From contig CAMEPL010000008.1 in the NCBI GenBank assembly GCA_945931665.1, positions 1-50,377 of the forward strand: a stretch of 50,377 nt of DNA. The letters run 5' to 3'. Source of the DNA: an uncultured Clostridium sp. Its GTDB lineage: Bacteria; Bacillota; Clostridia; Peptostreptococcales; Peptostreptococcaceae. The notes under the pieces were generated by a model. It had not been told where the DNA came from and did no database searches. It was given only the letters and a program-made list of their open reading frames with translations. Both the position numbers and the translations under genes were made by a program. Position 1 is the first letter of the stretch. Every line of letters begins with the position of its first letter. Positions 17,977-27,271 of the stretch are shown piece by piece.

Positions 17977-19398
17977 CTAGTTGTTAGCTCTTTTTTCTGC
18001 TAATATTCTTCCATTTTCAGCTATAACTTTTTTGCTTAAAGGATAACCTAATAACATTATTAAAGCTACTATTCCATAACATACTGCTGGGAATAATGTT
18101 GATAATGCATATATACCGTCTAGAACTTGTGTTGTTTGTTCTTGAACTGCTGCATTGAATCCTATGAATGCTAATGCATATCCACCAAGACCACCAGCTA
18201 ATGCTTGTCCTATTTTTCTAGAGAATGAATAAACTCCGTATATAACACCGTCATTTCTTTCCCCGAATTTAACTTCATTGTAGTCTATAACATCTGTTAT
18301 ATGTGCCCATATATACATGTTGAATCCTGTTACTCCTATACCTGCTATAACATACATTCCTATGAATATCCATGGATTTGTAACTTTCATGAAGTATACT
18401 ATTCCATAAGCTGCTGCTGCTAAGAACATCCCAAATACTGAGAATTCTTTTTTACCAAATTTGCTTGCTATTACTCCAGACATTGCAGCTAATCCTAAAC
18501 TTAATGGTAAACCTACCATATTAAATAATGATAATGCATTTATATCTTTAAAGTAATTTGCAAATAAGTATTGGTTCATTGTTTGACCCATAAATTGGCT
18601 AAGTAATAATACTATTGCAGCCCCTATTATTGCTAATAAAGCTCTATTTGAAACTATAGTTTTGAATGATTTTATTAAAGAAGTTTTTTCTTCAGTTTGA
18701 GCTGGTTCTAACTTAATACGTTCAGTTGTGAACATATAACAAACTGCATAACATATTAATGCAAATACAGAGAATATTCCTGCTACTAAAGTGAATTTTC
18801 CACCGTCAATTATTTGGTTACCATTTGCATCTGCCATATATATAAGTTGAGGTACTACTGCACCTATTATTATTGATGCAAAGTTAGCTCCTAAACTTCT
18901 CCAAGTTGAAAGAGCAGCTCTTTCTTCTGGTACATCTGTCATAGCTGATGCCATTGATCCATAAGGTATATTGATTGCTGTATAACATAATGATCCCCAT
19001 AATATGTAAGTTGCGAACATTACTACTACTTTAACTGTCATTGAAGCTCCAGCTAAACTTGATTGATACATTAAGAAACTTGCTAAGGCAACTGGCCCTG
19101 CCATTCTCTTAATCCATGGTCTAAATTTACCATCTTTTGTTGCTTTTGATTTGTCTACTATACGTCCCATTGTTACATCTGTGAACGCATCTAAACATCT
19201 TGATACTAAGAATAAAGTTCCTACTAATGATGGACTAACTCCCCAAACATTTGTATAAAATACCATTAAGTACATACTTGCAAATATAAACGTAAAATCG
19301 TTTCCTAAGTCCCCGCATAAGTACCCTAATTTGTCTTTAATCCCAAAAGGTTTTACTGATTTGTTTTCTTGTCTTACTTGTTCTTGTCGTAATTCCAT
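17977..19398 (-). CDS. GPH-family glycoside-pentoside-hexuronide:cation symporter
   Basis: 473 aa from the chosen start, a 12-helix MFS/GPH transporter (MelB/GusB/UidB-like). It has IKDKLGYLCGDLGNDFTF at the start of helix 1, LVSRCLDAFTDVTMGRIVD near 67 with the family's cation-binding aspartates, and RPWI near 92. It imports a sugar with Na+ or H+; the operon suggests glucuronate or a glucuronide. ATG at 19398 was chosen because GGGGGG lies 7 bases upstream; an ATG at 19413 lies just before that site. It is the first gene of the eight-gene operon, after a leader of about 225 bases. Confidence 0.92.
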   Translation of the reverse strand: MELRQEQVRQENKSVKPFGIKDKLGYLCGDLGNDFTFIFASMYLMVFYTNVWGVSPSLVGTLFLVSRCLDAFTDVTMGRIVDKSKATKDGKFRPWIKRMAGPVALASFLMYQSSLAGASMTVKVVVMFATYILWGSLCYTAINIPYGSMASAMTDVPEERAALSTWRSLGANFASIIIGAVVPQLIYMADANGNQIIDGGKFTLVAGIFSVFALICYAVCYMFTTERIKLEPAQTEEKTSLIKSFKTIVSNRALLAIIGAAIVLLLSQFMGQTMNQYLFANYFKDINALSLFNMVGLPLSLGLAAMSGVIASKFGKKEFSVFGMFLAAAAYGIVYFMKVTNPWIFIGMYVIAGIGVTGFNMYIWAHITDVIDYNEVKFGERNDGVIYGVYSFSRKIGQALAGGLGGYALAFIGFNAAVQEQTTQVLDGIYALSTLFPAVCYGIVALIMLLGYPLSKKVIAENGRILAEKRANN

Positions 19399-19629
19399 GT
19401 CAATGCCCCCCATCGATTTTTTGAGTGTTTTACTTGTGTGTTATTTTGATTTCGTTTTTGCCAGTCACTAATGATATTTTTTAGTTCATAGTTTTTCATC
19501 CATTGTATCTTTTCATCTTTATTATCTCTATATCATTTAGTAACTGTTTTTTATATTTGTTATTATTTTGTATGATTCCGTTTTCTTGAATCAGCTCTCA
19601 ATCGATTGTGTTATTTTAATAACAAACTT

Positions 19630-19659
19630 ATAGTAACATACCTGTATACAAGTTGTAAA
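19630..19659 (-). promoter_or_regulatory. Hexuronate operon promoter with an embedded operator
   Basis: Minus strand TTTACA (19654-19659), 18 bp, TACTAT (19630-19635). The perfect palindrome TGTATACA (19643-19650) sits between the two hexamers, ideal for repression. Its GTATAC core resembles the GGTATACC centre of UxuR/ExuR operators in other bacteria. Confidence 0.6.
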
Positions 19660-19818
19660 TACCATTTTTTTGTTTTTTTATGTTTTTTTATAAATAATAG
19701 TTTATTTTTTAACAATTACATCCGTGAAAGCATTGTCCCTATTGGATTTCCTCTTTTTAAGAATCTATAATTTTTTTTTTATATTTTTTTATAAGTTTGC
19801 ATACTTTTCCATTTACTC

Positions 19819-19827
19819 GTATACAAG
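19819..19827. promoter_or_regulatory. Second GTATACAAG site
   Basis: It repeats the 9 bases seen at 19644-19652, 175 bp away in the same orientation, with TTG following soon after in both copies. It is a candidate second operator for the adjacent GntR protein. Confidence 0.4.
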
Positions 19828-20114
19828 ATTGCGTTTTACCCTGCATTTTCATATTATTTTCCCTGCCATAATATGTAAAAATAGACCATTTTTATGTTTA
19901 AGAAAACTTTTTCTCAAAAGTATTGTAATTGTTATTTTCATATCAAAACCTAATTTAAAGTAGAAAATTCAGTGCAATAATTTTTTTTATAACAAACTTA
20001 TTAATATATATATTTTTGAAATATACTATTACACTATAACTAAAAAATCTGCTAAATAAATTCTATAAGTCTATTAAATTCAGTATTTTACTTATTCTAG
20101 CATTTCTAACCGCA

Positions 20115-20144
20115 TTGACATTATATCTTTAAATATGCTAGAAT
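20115..20144 (+). promoter_or_regulatory. Promoter of the GntR regulator gene
   Basis: TTGACA, 18 bp, TAGAAT, with an extended TGC just before the -10. Transcription should start near 20151. Confidence 0.75.
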
Positions 20145-20220
20145 CTCGAGAGGGTATTTTTAAGTATCTAAAATCAAAAACTAAAAAATAAACAATAAAA
20201 CAACATAGGGGTACAGTTAG

Positions 20221-20919
20221 ATGAAATTAAAAAAAGGCAATGCTTCATCAAATATTGTTTATGATGGCTTAAAATCAGAAATATTAAGTCTTAGATTAGC
20301 TCCAGGAATCGCTATAAGCGAAACAGATATAGCTTCAAAGTTTAATGTATCTCGTACGCCAGTTCGTGACGCATTCAAAGCTCTATCTAATGAAGGACTA
20401 CTTGAGGTGAAACCTCATGTAGGTACTTTTGTATCATTAATGGATATAAACCAAATTTCAGATGTTCTTTATGTACGTAAGGTCGTTGAACTATCTATCT
20501 TAAAAGATCTTACCATGACGCTTACAGAATCTGATGAACTTAAACTAGAGTTTAATCTAAATGAACAAAAATTATTCTTACAAGGTGCTGCTGAAAACGA
20601 AAACTCAGTAAATGATTTTATAAAATACGATAATAACTTCCATAGATTAATTTTCCGTATTGCAGGAAAAGAAAACATCTGGAATATGGTTCTTGGAATA
20701 AATCATCATTACGAGAGATTTCGTTCTTTAGTAAATTTACAGGGGGAAAACAACATTCAACATCTATACGAAGAACATCGTATGATTTTTGAGGCACTTA
20801 CTAAGAAAGATATACAAGCATTAGAAACAATCTTTAACAAACATATATACGACGGTTTTAAAAATAGCTCAACCATGTTAGTAAAATACTCTGACTATTT
20901 TGTCAACTGTCAAGATTAA
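20221..20919 (+). CDS. GntR-family regulator, FCD (FadR) subfamily
   Basis: 232 aa. The N-terminal winged helix (about 10-75) contains SETDIASKFNVSRTPVRDAFKAL, quoted here as its core DIASKFNVSRTPVRDA. The all-helical FCD effector domain (about 85-220) has a DNNFHRLIF metal-type motif near 141 and LYEEHRMIFEAL near 182. It is divergent to the hexuronate operon and is its likely repressor; UxuR, ExuR and their relatives belong to the same subfamily and sense hexuronates or fructuronate. GGGG lies 9 bases before the ATG. Confidence 0.92.
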   Translation: MKLKKGNASSNIVYDGLKSEILSLRLAPGIAISETDIASKFNVSRTPVRDAFKALSNEGLLEVKPHVGTFVSLMDINQISDVLYVRKVVELSILKDLTMTLTESDELKLEFNLNEQKLFLQGAAENENSVNDFIKYDNNFHRLIFRIAGKENIWNMVLGINHHYERFRSLVNLQGENNIQHLYEEHRMIFEALTKKDIQALETIFNKHIYDGFKNSSTMLVKYSDYFVNCQD

Positions 20920-20934
20920 TAGGGTCAAACTTAT

Positions 20935-20972
20935 GGAATGAGATAAATTTATATTTATTTCGTTCCTTTTTT
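20935..20972 (+). terminator. Terminator after the GntR gene
   Basis: GGAATGAGATAAAT and ATTTATTTCGTTCC form a long stem with one G-T pair, followed by TTTTTTC. Confidence 0.85.
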
Positions 20973-21104
20973 CTTTATAACTTTCTTCATTTCTAAGATT
21001 TACAACCATTTCAATTGCATAAGTTATTAAAATCTACTACTCTAAAAGTAAATACAGTCATCTAGGATTGTCATTATATAATGATATACAAGGAGAATAT
21101 TTAT

Positions 21105-21740
21105 ATGACTAACCAAAAATCAAATTATGAAATTCAAACACAAAAAGCTTTAATACTCTTTCCTAAATGGAATCATGAAAAAATCGCCAAAAAATTCAAT
21201 TTAGAGTTAGATGAACACTATCTTTATATCAATTTTATAGGTCAAAAGTATCGCTTAAATAGACAAAATGGAAGTATCCAATATTTATCTAAAAATAATA
21301 CTTATATAAATGCGACCTATAATGAAGTTATGTCTATTTTAGACTTATTTGATTATTCAAAAGAACATTTGCATTTATCTGGTAATTGGTGCACTCCCAA
21401 TAGTTTAAAAGGAGTTGTCAATGTAGGTAATGTTGGTGGAAAGAATACTATGTTTAAAAAATACGAAACTCTATTTTCCAACAATATAAATCTTTTATCT
21501 AAAGCATGTGAGAAATTAGGTGGTCAAAAAATAAATGAAGCAGACGTTGGATATATAATAAATATATTCGATTTCCTACCAGTCAAATTTCTATTTTTTG
21601 AAGAAGATTGTGACTTTCCACCTGAAATTAAGTTTTTATGGGATGAAAATGTTCTAGATTATATACGATTTGAAACAACATTCTTTGCATTTTCTCACCT
21701 TCTTCATAGAATTGCTGAAGTTATAGAAGGTGAAATATAA
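21105..21740 (+). CDS. DUF3786 domain protein
   Basis: 211 aa, recognised as a DUF3786-type protein of unknown function found in anaerobes. It is cytoplasmic with no signal or membrane segment. A central glycine-rich stretch, VVNVGNVGGKNTMF, lies near residues 112-125, a KFLFFEEDCDFPPEIKFLWD segment near 163-182, and a late cysteine is present. ATG at 21105 has AAGGAG 8-9 bases upstream; an ATG at 21081 lacks one. A 14-bp AT palindrome (21071-21084) precedes it. The stop codon lies within a dispersed repeat described separately. Confidence 0.75.
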   Translation: MTNQKSNYEIQTQKALILFPKWNHEKIAKKFNLELDEHYLYINFIGQKYRLNRQNGSIQYLSKNNTYINATYNEVMSILDLFDYSKEHLHLSGNWCTPNSLKGVVNVGNVGGKNTMFKKYETLFSNNINLLSKACEKLGGQKINEADVGYIINIFDFLPVKFLFFEEDCDFPPEIKFLWDENVLDYIRFETTFFAFSHLLHRIAEVIEGEI

Positions 21741-21762
21741 TTTCCTATATGTTATAAAAAAA
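21734..21762 (-). repeat. Dispersed intergenic repeat, copy 1
   Basis: Plus strand AATATAATTTCCTATATG followed by TTATAAAAAA. Near-identical copies lie at 25660-25687 and 44305-44331. On the minus strand each copy follows a hairpin directly and supplies its T-run. Confidence 0.7.
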
Positions 21763-21800
21763 AGAGTATAAAATAATTTTATATATTTTATACTCTTTTT
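21759..21800. terminator. Bidirectional terminator between convergent genes
   Basis: AAAAGAGTATAAAA and TTTTATACTCTTTT arms around an AT-rich loop, with A and T runs on either side. It serves the DUF3786 gene and the zinc-ribbon cluster. Confidence 0.85.
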
Positions 21801-21823
21801 ATTTTATATATTAACTTTTATCT

Positions 21824-22234
21824 TTATAGTTTTATTCCACAACATGGACAGAATGTTGAAGTACTATCTATTTCTGATAAACATCTTTCACATGTCATAT
21901 ATTCAGTATTATCAACTGGAAGTTCAACCTTTTTACCACAAGCTCCACAGAATCTATCTTCTGGATTTAAAGATGCTCCACAACTACATTTAATACCTTC
22001 TAACCCTTTTTTATGATTATGTATCTTAACTTTTGCGTCATATATTACATGATCAAATCCTATTATAGGTTCACATATTTGATCTATTTCTTCATTATCA
22101 AGTAACCCTTCTCTAACTTTTTGATATACTAATATACCTAAGTTTAAAAGAGCTTCCTCTTTTCTTAAATTTGCATCCTCTACTGATTTATTTAATCTAT
22201 CTATTTCTTTCATTATTTCTTGTCTAGTAGCCAT
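21824..22234 (-). CDS. Double zinc-ribbon protein (136 aa)
   Basis: The N-terminal half (about 1-75) is helical and charged, possibly a coiled coil. Two C-terminal zinc ribbons follow: CSCGAS...CGACGKK near 88-107 and CERCLSE...CPCCGIKL near 116-136. The function is unknown; zinc ribbons of this type bind protein or nucleic acid. It starts 20 bp after the larger zinc-ribbon membrane protein and is the last gene of the cluster. AGGAG precedes the ATG. Confidence 0.75.
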   Translation of the reverse strand: MATRQEIMKEIDRLNKSVEDANLRKEEALLNLGILVYQKVREGLLDNEEIDQICEPIIGFDHVIYDAKVKIHNHKKGLEGIKCSCGASLNPEDRFCGACGKKVELPVDNTEYMTCERCLSEIDSTSTFCPCCGIKL

Positions 22235-22254
22235 AACTCATTTTCTCCTCTATT

Positions 22255-23835
22255 TTAGTTTTCAATTTTCTTAGTTTTATATCCTATATACATAAATACC
22301 GTACTAAATATAAACACAGTTATAATAGTCACAAATAAATTAGTTCCTATCACAAGATTAAATTTATCTGATGAATCTGAACTATCCATCCCAGGTATAG
22401 ATCCGTTTATTGTTATTGTTGAGAAATATGATATTAATCCCATTACAGTCGTATAACATATACTATAAATACCTATTATATTGTGATTATATTCACCATG
22501 TCTTTTCTTTATCATTCTACCAATCATTATAAGTGTTGCAATTGGTATTAAAATTAATAATATGTATAGTCCTTCACCTTGGTCAACTAATGAGAATATA
22601 CTCATAGACATAGTTGCAAATTTTAGACTTATAAGATGAGACATAAGTAGCGTCCATGAACTTGCTATCAATCCAATAATAACTATATATACAAACCATA
22701 TTGCATTCATTTTATCAGCACTAAATCCAAACATCTCAAGGTAGTCAATTAAAGATCCATATAAATAGTTACTTCCTATCATATCTTCAATAGCATATAA
22801 TATATCCGTAAATGAACCTAATTTTATATATGTCCATGCTATAATTACTATTGTAGTTACAAGTAATATAGTTCCTAAAGTAAATAGGTTCTTTTTAAAT
22901 ATATTAGATAATGTGCCTATATTTCTAGAGTTTTCTTTTTCTAATGCTAGTATATTGGCAATAAATGATATTATAAATCCATTTATAAATGCACTAAATA
23001 CTCCAATATAAACTTTAATATTTATAAATGAATCCATTGATTCAGTTTGTCTTGCAAATAAAGATATCACCATTGAAATTATTGCATATACAAAAGCACA
23101 TAATACTGCTGTTGGAAGTGATTTAACTTCTCTTTTACCGTATATCATTCTTGTTGCTAAGTATATAATACATCCCGTAATTATCGGTGTAATAATTATT
23201 CTAGCAGCTATTCCTATATTTACAGAGTTTAGTAACCCACTCATCACTATTTTAGATCCATTCATAGATGCTAATCCAAATAGAATTTGTTTAAAATAAG
23301 ATATTTCCATTGAACCATCTTTAAATAATCCACTTACTAAAGATCTACCAAATTGCAACTGTGCCAATATACAAATAATCATTATAACTATTGATATAGC
23401 TGCCGTTTTTAATGCTGTACTTATATTATTTGTAATAAATGATACATAGTCAAAGCTTCTTAATTCATTTATTGCGTTACTTAAGAATCCTGGTAAATCC
23501 CCAAACATATTTTTTGCATCTTGTGCTACAGCACCTGTTGCTGCGTTTATTGAATCTAAATTTAAATTATTAATTCTATCATTGTTTTGATAATTATCAC
23601 CAGTTCTTCTACTAGTTTTTGCCTTTATTTCCTTTACTACTTGACTTAATAATTTACCACATCCCGGGCAGTAAGTTTGGTTTGACTTTGTTTCATGCCC
23701 ACACACATCACAATAGTCATTTTGATTTTCCTTAAACATCAACTTTCTTTGGAAAGTAGATAATTCATTACCTTCATTACCGCAATAATTACAGTAATCT
23801 TCGTTGTGCTTTCCGCACCTTTCACATAATACCAT
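22255..23835 (-). CDS. Zinc-ribbon multi-pass membrane protein (526 aa)
   Basis: Two N-terminal zinc ribbons (CERCGKH...CNYCGNE near 4-20; CDVCGHE...CPGCGKL near 41-59) and a polar linker precede about eight to ten hydrophobic segments from residue 130 to the C terminus. The cysteine-rich head is probably cytoplasmic. It is not a recognisable transporter family, and the function is unknown. It is the third gene of a four-gene minus-strand cluster with an NlpC/P60 hydrolase, which hints at envelope assembly (inference). GGAG lies before the ATG. Confidence 0.75.
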   Translation of the reverse strand: MVLCERCGKHNEDYCNYCGNEGNELSTFQRKLMFKENQNDYCDVCGHETKSNQTYCPGCGKLLSQVVKEIKAKTSRRTGDNYQNNDRINNLNLDSINAATGAVAQDAKNMFGDLPGFLSNAINELRSFDYVSFITNNISTALKTAAISIVIMIICILAQLQFGRSLVSGLFKDGSMEISYFKQILFGLASMNGSKIVMSGLLNSVNIGIAARIIITPIITGCIIYLATRMIYGKREVKSLPTAVLCAFVYAIISMVISLFARQTESMDSFINIKVYIGVFSAFINGFIISFIANILALEKENSRNIGTLSNIFKKNLFTLGTILLVTTIVIIAWTYIKLGSFTDILYAIEDMIGSNYLYGSLIDYLEMFGFSADKMNAIWFVYIVIIGLIASSWTLLMSHLISLKFATMSMSIFSLVDQGEGLYILLILIPIATLIMIGRMIKKRHGEYNHNIIGIYSICYTTVMGLISYFSTITINGSIPGMDSSDSSDKFNLVIGTNLFVTIITVFIFSTVFMYIGYKTKKIEN

Positions 23836-23925
23836 ATATATTCTCCTTTTTAATTTTTTAGCTTATAACTCTCCCTATTTTATTAAATTAATATAATTTA
23901 CGGTAATTGATTAATAATCCATATA

Positions 23926-24564
23926 CTATTTCACATCATTTATATAATCAATTACTCTATAAGCTGTCCCTGTTGTATACCATCTTACGGAATCTTTCCT
24001 AATTCCGCCTTGTGGGTATTTGTTTTTATTCTTAGAATGTATAATCTTTCCGTCTCCTATATAAATGACAACATGTCTAGTAGTAAATATCAAATCACCT
24101 GGTTGAAGTTCTCCCCTAACCTTGTATTTTTTGAGTACTTCTTGTTGTTGACTTGTTGAATAACCTATATTTACTCCTGATGCTTGTTTATAAGTCCAAT
24201 ATGTAAGACCTGAACAATCAAACCCTTGAATACCTATGTAATCCTCTTTGTCCAATGGATAGTAACTCTCTCCATAGCACTTTAAAAGTTCGTTGTATCT
24301 TTCTTCTGTTATTATCTCTCCCTTTCCACCCCAGACATATTGTGTCCCGAGTCTTTTCTTTGAAAGTGATATAACTTTTTCTATTATCTTTTTATCTTCA
24401 TCACTCATATTGTCCCATTCATGTTCATAGTCCACTTTCACATTACCTTTCTGAATCCAGTTAATCCCGATATCCGCTATCTTCTTGAAACTATATACGC
24501 ACAAAATAATAATGCTTACTAAAATTAAAATATTCTTCAATCTTTTTCTTCTATTTCTGCTCAT
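23926..24564 (-). CDS. Membrane-anchored NlpC/P60 cell-wall hydrolase
   Basis: 212 aa. A basic N terminus and one membrane helix (about 10-28) precede an extracellular NlpC/P60 domain (about 60-205). The catalytic cysteine is in GFDCSGLTYW, the histidine in TTRHVVIYIGDG, and a third polar residue in IIHSKN. It should cleave peptidoglycan stem peptides (D-gamma-glutamyl-diaminopimelate type bonds in this family). There are no SH3 or LysM binding domains. ATG at 24564 has AAGG 8 bases upstream; a TTG one codon earlier is less likely. Confidence 0.87.
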   Translation of the reverse strand: MSRNRRKRLKNILILVSIIILCVYSFKKIADIGINWIQKGNVKVDYEHEWDNMSDEDKKIIEKVISLSKKRLGTQYVWGGKGEIITEERYNELLKCYGESYYPLDKEDYIGIQGFDCSGLTYWTYKQASGVNIGYSTSQQQEVLKKYKVRGELQPGDLIFTTRHVVIYIGDGKIIHSKNKNKYPQGGIRKDSVRWYTTGTAYRVIDYINDVK

Positions 24565-24638
24565 CAAACTTACCTTCTTTCATAAACTAAATTTATATTA
24601 TGATGTACTGTTTGATACATAAAATAAACTTTCTTAAT

Positions 24639-25445
24639 TTAGCATATATTTTTATCGTATTTATGCAGTTCATTCTCTACACTTACATAAGCTGTAGATA
24701 CAACTAAGGCTAAGTATAGTGAAGCTGTCATCGCACATATAGCTCCACATAATATGTAATGTTTCACTATAAAAATTAAACTTAAAATTTGTATACTTTC
24801 AGCTAATAACCAGAAAATTAGTATTGCTATTATATTTCTAAAAAAGCTTTTCAAAGAACTTAACATAGATACTTCCCTATCGTTTTTAGCAAAACTAAAT
24901 ATTCTATATCCTAATAAATATATTGATATAGAAAGTATTATGCTTAAAGATAGATACATTATCCCTGCTCTTGCTAATGCAAATTCATTTGTTCTTCCAA
25001 TTATATTGTAAAATGATAACTTAAAATTTCTAATAACCAATATATCAATTAATTTAGATACCATAACTATTGCTATAAAAGTTATAATCCATGTTATTAA
25101 ATCTTTTAAAATATACTTTTTAGCTTTTTCACTTTCTGATTTTGTCAATAAAATCTTTATAGTTAACATTAAGATGATTATAGTTTTTATAATCTCAATC
25201 ATAGAACAGAAATATGGTATATTCCCGCTTTCTATTTTCATTTCAGACACTGCACATGCTGAAAAAATAAATAAAGAAATTGCGCCTAATAATAATGATA
25301 ATAAAATAAATCCAACTGTGTCCAATTTCTTTTTATATAGATTTTTGCTCAATACCCCTATACTTTTAATTATTGTAGTTTGACCAAGAAAATTCACTAT
25401 TCTTCTTCCCTTTTGATTTATAAATATCAATTCTATAATTTTCAA
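24639..25445 (-). CDS. Multi-pass membrane protein of unknown function
   Basis: Up to 268 aa with about six hydrophobic segments and no known family visible. The start is uncertain. The ATG at 25445 has no ribosome binding site, while a GTG at 25397 has GGGAAGAAG upstream and gives a 252-residue protein beginning before the first membrane helix. It is the first gene of the cluster that continues into the NlpC/P60 and zinc-ribbon proteins. Confidence 0.6.
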   Translation of the reverse strand: MKIIELIFINQKGRRIVNFLGQTTIIKSIGVLSKNLYKKKLDTVGFILLSLLLGAISLFIFSACAVSEMKIESGNIPYFCSMIEIIKTIIILMLTIKILLTKSESEKAKKYILKDLITWIITFIAIVMVSKLIDILVIRNFKLSFYNIIGRTNEFALARAGIMYLSLSIILSISIYLLGYRIFSFAKNDREVSMLSSLKSFFRNIIAILIFWLLAESIQILSLIFIVKHYILCGAICAMTASLYLALVVSTAYVSVENELHKYDKNIC

Positions 25446-25659
25446 TAATTATATATTTATATCTATATTTAAAAATACTTCCCTTTTTCGCAAAATCCAA
25501 CCACGATTATATCATATGTTTATTAGCGAAATTTGTCGAAATATATACTAAAACACACTTTTTTTAACCTATAAAAAATTTATTCATAAATAATTATTTA
25601 AAAAATTATTCACCTATAAATTTTATACTTAAGAATATATAATATAGAGCTTTTAAATA

Positions 25660-25687
25660 AATATAATTTCCTATATATTATAAAAAA
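25660..25687 (-). repeat. Dispersed intergenic repeat, copy 2
   Basis: Plus strand AATATAATTTCCTATATA followed by TTATAAAAAA, differing from copy 1 at one base in this stretch. It lies beside the trpS terminator. Confidence 0.7.
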
Positions 25688-25735
25688 AACTATAGTTAAA
25701 ATTATTATGCCTAATAAGTTATAACTATAGCTTTT
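25682..25735 (-). terminator. Terminator after trpS
   Basis: Minus strand CTATAGTTA / TAACTATAG stem with a loop of about 23 bases, then a run of eight T supplied by the dispersed repeat. Confidence 0.8.
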
Positions 25736-25765
25736 ATTGTCTGTCATATATTTTTTAAATTTATA

Positions 25766-26803
<1,038 letters not shown>

Positions 26804-26833
26804 TTATAATGTTTATACGTTTTAAGTAATTTT

Positions 26834-27095
26834 AAAAAAACTCCGTCCTAAAACTATAGGACGGAGTATTATATCCGCGTTGCCACCTAAATTGTGTATT
26901 TAAAAATACACCGCTTAATTATTGGTACTATCATACCTCAATTGCTGTAACGTGCAACACACGGTAAAGTCTACTCTCATAAAGATTTCAATTTACTCCT
27001 CAAAGGCCCATTCATTAAATTCCTTCTTGTTGAGATTCCACCATCCTCAACTCTCTATATCGAACCTAAACTTAATTACTTTTCCTTATCAATGG
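26834..27095 (-). promoter_or_regulatory. T-box leader of trpS (tryptophan specifier)
   Basis: Minus strand: the T-box AGGTGGCAACGCGGA lies at 26888-26874, followed by a terminator with ACTCCGTCCTA / TAGGACGGAGT arms and a T-run (26867-26834). In Stem I the specifier loop reads GAA-TGG-G with TGG at 27010-27008, a tryptophan codon. Uncharged tRNA-Trp should favour the antiterminator. Confidence 0.95.
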
Positions 27096-27120
27096 ATTTA
27101 TTTTATAATTTTCTATTTTA

Positions 27121-27149
27121 ATATTATTATTTTTCAATTTAATTGTCAA
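27121..27149 (-). promoter_or_regulatory. Promoter of the trpS T-box transcript
   Basis: Minus strand TTGACA, 17 bp, TAATAT, just upstream of the T-box leader. Confidence 0.8.
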
Positions 27150-27271
27150 TAAATTTACTTACTATATATTATTAATCATTATTACCACTGTTTACAATAA
27201 AAATACTATTTTTCAAAATGTCACATTAAAATTTGGGTATTATATTTATATAATTAAAATGTATTAAGGAT

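Larger units (their letters stand above)
19399..20114. other. Divergent control region of the hexuronate operon
   Basis: About 700 bp with no credible gene. The one long plus-strand frame (19724-19963) has no ribosome binding site and is low-complexity. It contains the operon promoter (19630-19659), a CAATCGATTG palindrome at 19599-19608, and GTATACAAG at 19644-19652 and again at 19819-19827. The unusual length allows several regulatory inputs. Confidence 0.5.

Noticed and set aside
19724-19963. 79-codon plus-strand frame in the hexuronate control region
   Set aside because: It starts at GTG without a ribosome binding site and encodes a phenylalanine/isoleucine-rich, low-complexity string typical of AT-rich spacer.
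21071-21084. TCATTATATAATGA palindrome before the DUF3786 gene
   Set aside because: It is all AT except two bases at each end; chance is likely and no promoter geometry supports it.
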